A stretch of DNA of 64,000 nt. Source: Roseovarius lutimaris (lineage in GTDB: Bacteria; Pseudomonadota; Alphaproteobacteria; Rhodobacterales; Rhodobacteraceae). Each line of letters opens with the position of its first letter. Within the stretch, counting starts at the first letter, position 1. This document shows positions 60,690 through 64,000 of the stretch, in pieces. Both the position numbers and the translations under genes were made by a program. Where the stretch lies: assembly GCF_900115165.1 (NCBI RefSeq), contig NZ_FOVP01000006.1, positions 86,895-150,894 on the forward strand, given 5' to 3'. The notes beneath the pieces are model-generated. The model had not been told where the DNA came from. It saw only the letters and a program-made list of their open reading frames with translations, and made no database searches.

Positions 60690-61566
60690 CGCGCCGCGCC
60701 AGAGGGCCGATAAGCATCGGCGTAAGATACATCGGCACCTGATAACAGCCGATAAACAACAGCATTGCCGCCCCGGTCTCGGGCGGCAATGCCCCCAGAA
60801 ACAGCGCCAGACTGCGATTGCCCGCAACAATCGCCAAGGCCGGCGCCGCCGTCGCTTGCCCGGCGCGGTGCACCACCGCTAGGGCGCGCCACAGCCCCGG
60901 ATCGCCCGACAGGATCGCCGGACCCACGGCCGACATCAGCCCAACGACAACCACCGCCATCGCCAGCGTGATCACCCCGTCAACCGTGCCCTGCCCTTGC
61001 GCCCCGCGCAGCCACGGCACCGCCCGGCGCAGGATCATCGCCGCCCCGGCCGCAAAGCCAATGACCGCCAAAAGCTTGAGCGCCGCAAGCGCCACCGCCT
61101 GCGGCGCGCCAAAGACCGGCATCAACCAGAACACCGGAAACACCGTCAGCGGCAGGATCGCGGTGCCCACCACAAGCTGGCGCAAGGCCGGGCTCGGGTC
61201 GCCCCCCGACAGGATCGCAAGACCGGGGCTTCCGGTCAGCGGCGCACCGGCCAGAACCAGAACCGCGCCGATCCCAAGGATAGAATTCAGCCCGCCAACC
61301 GCCCAAAGCAGCGCGATTGCCAGCACCGGCATGCCAACCTGCAAGGCCACCGCAATCCCGAGATAGCGCGGCAGGTGTCGGCGATCCGGAAAGGCCGCAA
61401 TCGGATCAACCCGAAGCGTGGCCAGAAACAACAGGCAAACGATCATCGGAAAGATCAGCGGCGCAAGGATACCGGCAAGCCCCGGCGCCGTGACCCCGAC
61501 CACCAGCCCGGCAATCAACACAAGCCGCCCGTGGCGCGCCAGCCTCTGCAAGAGCGCGATCATCAC
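60682..61566 (-). CDS. Membrane transporter, bile acid:sodium symporter (BASS)-like
   Basis: This 294-residue protein is almost entirely hydrophobic with about nine helices. The start GRLVLIAGLVVGVTAPGLA and the segments LVLAGAPLTGSPGLAILSGGD (about 103-123) and AILPLTVFPVFWLMP (about 138-152) fit a BASS/arsenical-type carrier fold. No diagnostic residue was confirmed, so the family is tentative. It is the last gene of the deaminase/ABC operon (3 nt after the deaminase stop) and may move a product of it. Confidence 0.6.
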   Translation of the reverse strand: MMIALLQRLARHGRLVLIAGLVVGVTAPGLAGILAPLIFPMIVCLLFLATLRVDPIAAFPDRRHLPRYLGIAVALQVGMPVLAIALLWAVGGLNSILGIGAVLVLAGAPLTGSPGLAILSGGDPSPALRQLVVGTAILPLTVFPVFWLMPVFGAPQAVALAALKLLAVIGFAAGAAMILRRAVPWLRGAQGQGTVDGVITLAMAVVVVGLMSAVGPAILSGDPGLWRALAVVHRAGQATAAPALAIVAGNRSLALFLGALPPETGAAMLLFIGCYQVPMYLTPMLIGPLARRAS

Positions 61567-61569
61567 GTC

Positions 61570-62850
61570 TTAACTACCCTGTCGGTGCCGCCGCCGGAGG
61601 GTTGCGGGGCGGCCGGGCACGGCAAGGCTCGCGTCCTGACGCGGGGTTCTGGCAATCACCCGGCCTTTGGAAATCACCGCAAGGCGGGCCGGGCGCAGGC
61701 GCAGCGCCTCAATCGGATCACCCGCATCCAGCACCACCAGGGACGCCTGCGCGCCGACGTTCAGCCCATAGCCCTCAAGCCCCATGATCCGCGCGTTCTG
61801 ATTGGTGACCATGTCAAAGCATCGCCGCATCTCATCTGGGTGCGACATCTGCGCCACATGCATCCCCATAAAGGCCACATCAAGCATGTCCGCCGTACCA
61901 AGCGAATACCACGGATCAAGTACGCAATCCTGACCCCAGCCGACGGTGATGCCCTGCGCCTGCATCTCTTTGACCCGCGTTAGCCCGCGGCGTTTCGGGA
62001 ATGTGTCGTGCCGCCCCTGCAACATGATATTGATCAACGGATTGGGAATCGCGGCGACCCCGGCCTCGGCAATGAGCGGCAACAACTTGGACACATAGTA
62101 ATTGTCCATCGAATGCATCGAGGTCAGATGGCTTCCGGCGACCCGCCCCTGCAAGCCAAGACGCTGTGCCTCAAAGGCGAGCGTTTCGATATGGCGGCTA
62201 TGCGGGTCGTCGGTCTCGTCGCAATGCATATCCACGGGCAGGCCACGCGCCGCCGCCAGCTCGCACAACTCGCGCACCGAGGCCGCACCATCTGCCATGG
62301 TACGTTCGAAATGCGGGATGCCGCCAACCACATCGACCCCCATGTCAAGCGCGCGAATGGTGTTGTCGCGCGCGGTGGGGTCGCGGTAAAATCCGTCCTG
62401 CGGAAAGGCCACCAATTGCAGGTCGATGTAATCCCTGACCTTGTCGCGCACCTCAAGCATCGCCGCGACCCCAAGCAGGCGGTCATCGCAGGTGTCGACA
62501 TGGCTTCGGATCGCCAAAAGGCCCATGCTGGCGGCCCAATCGCAATACTCCAGCGCGCGGGTGACCATCTCTTCCTGGGTCACGATCTGTTTCAACTCGC
62601 CCCAAAGGCCGATCCCCTCAAGCAGGGTGCCGCTCGCGTTCACGCGCGGGGTGCCATAGCTAAGCGTGGCATCAAGATGAAAATGCGGGTCGACAAACGG
62701 CGGGCTGACAAGATCGCCGGTCGCGTCGATCACCTCGCCCGCCTCCGCCTCTTGCAGGTTGCCAATCGCCGTAATCTTGGCTCCGGTGATGCCGATATCG
62801 GCCACCCGGCCATCCGGCAATGTGCCGCCCTTGACGATCAGATCAAACAT
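61570..62850 (-). CDS. Amidohydrolase, cytosine deaminase (CodA)-like
   Basis: This 426-residue metal-dependent hydrolase has CodA-like motifs: DPHFHLD (first metal histidines, near 55), DMHCDETDD near 205 (catalytic Glu), SHLTSMH near 240, and GWGQDCVLDPWYSLGTADML near 300, matching the CodA segment that contains catalytic Asp313. The residue next to that Asp is Cys here where E. coli CodA has Asp314, a residue that shapes substrate choice. The true substrate may thus be another pyrimidine or a triazine-like amide. It overlaps the ABC permease gene by 1 nt. Confidence 0.85.
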   Translation of the reverse strand: MFDLIVKGGTLPDGRVADIGITGAKITAIGNLQEAEAGEVIDATGDLVSPPFVDPHFHLDATLSYGTPRVNASGTLLEGIGLWGELKQIVTQEEMVTRALEYCDWAASMGLLAIRSHVDTCDDRLLGVAAMLEVRDKVRDYIDLQLVAFPQDGFYRDPTARDNTIRALDMGVDVVGGIPHFERTMADGAASVRELCELAAARGLPVDMHCDETDDPHSRHIETLAFEAQRLGLQGRVAGSHLTSMHSMDNYYVSKLLPLIAEAGVAAIPNPLINIMLQGRHDTFPKRRGLTRVKEMQAQGITVGWGQDCVLDPWYSLGTADMLDVAFMGMHVAQMSHPDEMRRCFDMVTNQNARIMGLEGYGLNVGAQASLVVLDAGDPIEALRLRPARLAVISKGRVIARTPRQDASLAVPGRPATLRRRHRQGS

Positions 62851-63794
62851 CAGCGCTCTCCCTTGTTGAACGGCACCATCAATGCGCCCGGCACCTCGGC
62901 GCGCCGCGACATCACGATAAGCGCCAGAATCGACAGAACATAGGGCGTCATCAGGAAAATCTGATAGGGGATATCGGCGCCAAGCGGGGTCTGTTGTACC
63001 CGGATTTGCAGTGCATCAAAGGCCGCGAAAAGCACCGCACCCAAAAGGGCCTTGCCCGGTTTCCAGGCGCCGAACACCACCAGCGCGATACAGATCCAGC
63101 CGCGCCCGTTGACCATCTCGAAGAAGAATGAATCGAACGCCGACATGGTCAGAAACGCGCCGCCCATCGCCATGAACCCGCTGCCGACAATCACCGCGCC
63201 CATGCGGATGCCGGTGACCGAAAGCCCCTGCGCCGCCACCGCCGCCGGGTTTTCCCCCGCCGCGCGCAACGCAAGCCCAAGCGGCGTGCGATAGAGAACA
63301 AGCGACACCACCGCGACCAAGACAAAGGCCAGATAGGTCATCGGCGTCTGCGCAAACAGCGCCGGACCGATCAGCGGGATATCCGACAATACCGGAATCT
63401 CAAACGGCTGAAACGCGGTGATCTTGGGCGGGCTTGTCACCTCTGGCAGGGCAAGGCGATAGGCGTAATAGGTGCTTGAGGTCGCCAATAGGGTCACGCC
63501 AAGGCCCACCACATGCTGCGACAGGCCAAAGGGCACGGTCAGCACGCTATGGATCAAGCCGAACGCCATGCCGACGATCATCGCCACCATCACCCCGGTC
63601 CAGAGCCCGGTGCCGGAATAAACCGCCATCCAGCCGGCAAAGGCCCCGGCAACCATGATCCCCTCGATCCCGAGATTCAAAACACCGGCGCGCTCACAGA
63701 TAAGCTCGCCCAGGGTGGCAAAGATAAGCGGGCTCGCGATGCGGATCGCGGCGGCCCAGAAGCTGGCGGATAAAAGGATATCGAGCATGTCCAT
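62850..63794 (-). CDS. ABC transporter permease, purine/pyrimidine nucleoside type
   Basis: This 314-residue membrane protein has about eight helices. Segments RAGVLNLGIEGIMVAGAFAG (about 35-54) and AAGENPAAVAAQGLSVTGIRMGAV (about 185-208) mark it as the second permease of BmpA/PnrA-type (RbsC-like) nucleoside ABC importers. It starts 3 nt after the first permease and overlaps the deaminase gene, so import and deamination of a nucleobase or nucleoside are linked. Confidence 0.88.
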   Translation of the reverse strand: MDMLDILLSASFWAAAIRIASPLIFATLGELICERAGVLNLGIEGIMVAGAFAGWMAVYSGTGLWTGVMVAMIVGMAFGLIHSVLTVPFGLSQHVVGLGVTLLATSSTYYAYRLALPEVTSPPKITAFQPFEIPVLSDIPLIGPALFAQTPMTYLAFVLVAVVSLVLYRTPLGLALRAAGENPAAVAAQGLSVTGIRMGAVIVGSGFMAMGGAFLTMSAFDSFFFEMVNGRGWICIALVVFGAWKPGKALLGAVLFAAFDALQIRVQQTPLGADIPYQIFLMTPYVLSILALIVMSRRAEVPGALMVPFNKGER

Positions 63795-63797
63795 GAT

Positions 63798-64000
63798 CTA
63801 TTCCCTCACCACCCTAAACCGGGTGAGCAATATCGCTAGCACCATGAGCAAAAGCGCCGTCGCCAGCATGATATCGGCCAGATAGGTGGGCACGCCAACC
63901 GCGCGGCTCATGCTGTCTGCGCCAACGAAAATGCCTGCCACGAAAAGCGCGGCGGCGACCACCGCCAGCGGGTTGAGCAGCGCCAGCATCGCCACGATAA
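63798..64000 (-). CDS. ABC transporter permease, nucleoside type (partial, C-terminus only)
   Basis: The frame is open from the stop at 63798 to the window edge. It encodes about 67 C-terminal residues with two hydrophobic segments and the piece SRAVGVPTYLADIMLATALL, which matches the end of the first permease of BmpA-type importers. The rest of the gene, and probably an ATPase and binding protein, lie beyond 64000. Confidence 0.8.
   Translation of the reverse strand, partial: IVAMLALLNPLAVVAAALFVAGIFVGADSMSRAVGVPTYLADIMLATALLLMVLAILLTRFRVVRE

Noticed and set aside
59451..60830. Long minus-strand frame of 459 codons opposite dctM
   Set aside because: It is His/Asp/Lys/Arg-rich, the mirror composition of a membrane protein on the other strand. 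The DctM frame carries family motifs.
1..64000. CRISPR arrays, prophage, insertion sequences, tRNA and rRNA genes
   Set aside because: No regularly spaced direct repeats, phage or transposase genes, or tRNA-like cloverleaf sequences were noticed by reading; a covariance-model scan was not possible.

Overview
The window looks like chromosomal DNA of a marine-type alphaproteobacterium, most likely Rhodobacteraceae (Roseobacter group). That is inferred from the high G+C content, tightly packed operons with 4-nt ATGA overlaps, three TRAP transport systems, several omega/class-III aminotransferases, a TeaD-like UspA beside a TRAP permease and a DUF3307 protein. I saw no rRNA, tRNA, CRISPR array, phage module or insertion sequence. 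The content is almost entirely uptake and catabolism of small organic nitrogen, carbon and phosphorus compounds.

Layout. (a) 1-3252 (-): the N-terminal 1084 codons of a giant calcium-binding RTX protein (cadherin-like, Calx-beta, von Willebrand D and RTX repeats), running off the left edge. (b) 3.4-15.3 kb (-): one long apparent operon with a TAXI-TRAP importer, UspA, a nitrilase-family amidase, an oversized Orn/Lys/Arg decarboxylase, an ATP-grasp ligase, a C45 Ntn-acyltransferase/hydrolase and a class-III aminotransferase. This is a plausible undescribed pathway for building or breaking amide conjugates of amines. (c) 15.7-16.3 kb (+): a decayed mgtE gene, then an FMN glutamate-synthase-like protein. 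(d) 18-20.3 kb: gabT divergent from a PuuR-type regulator. (e) 20.2-31 kb: FAH-type hydratase, class-III CoA-transferase, crotonase, DctPQM TRAP system and glyoxylate aminotransferase on -, divergent from a YdiJ-type FAD/Fe-S dehydrogenase and a GntR regulator on +. A perfect 19-bp palindrome lies between the divergent genes. (f) 31-41 kb: a PotBCDA-type ABC importer with aminotransferase, BKACE, GNAT, acetylpolyamine deacetylase and FAD amine oxidase, divergent from a LysR gene. (g) 41-49.5 kb: HAD phosphatase, DeoR regulator, UgpC-B-A-E-type importer, GpdQ-like phosphodiesterase and a Na/Pi cotransporter, together a glycerophosphodiester/phosphate module. (h) 49.6-56 kb: a SulP-STAS-cNMP-binding fusion transporter, an FAD amine-oxidase-like protein whose two halves are in circularly permuted order, a class-III adenylate cyclase with TolB-like and TPR regions, and DUF3307. 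(i) 56-60.7 kb: LysR, a D-glutamate-cyclase-like (DUF1445) protein and a third TRAP system. (j) 60.7-64 kb (-): nucleoside-type ABC permeases, a CodA-like deaminase and a BASS-like transporter.

The most unusual observations are the circularly permuted flavoprotein at 51975-53528, the decarboxylase/ATP-grasp/C45/nitrilase/TRAP operon at 3422-15330, and the repeated occurrence of a stem-loop directly after solute-binding-protein genes (four of the five such genes here).
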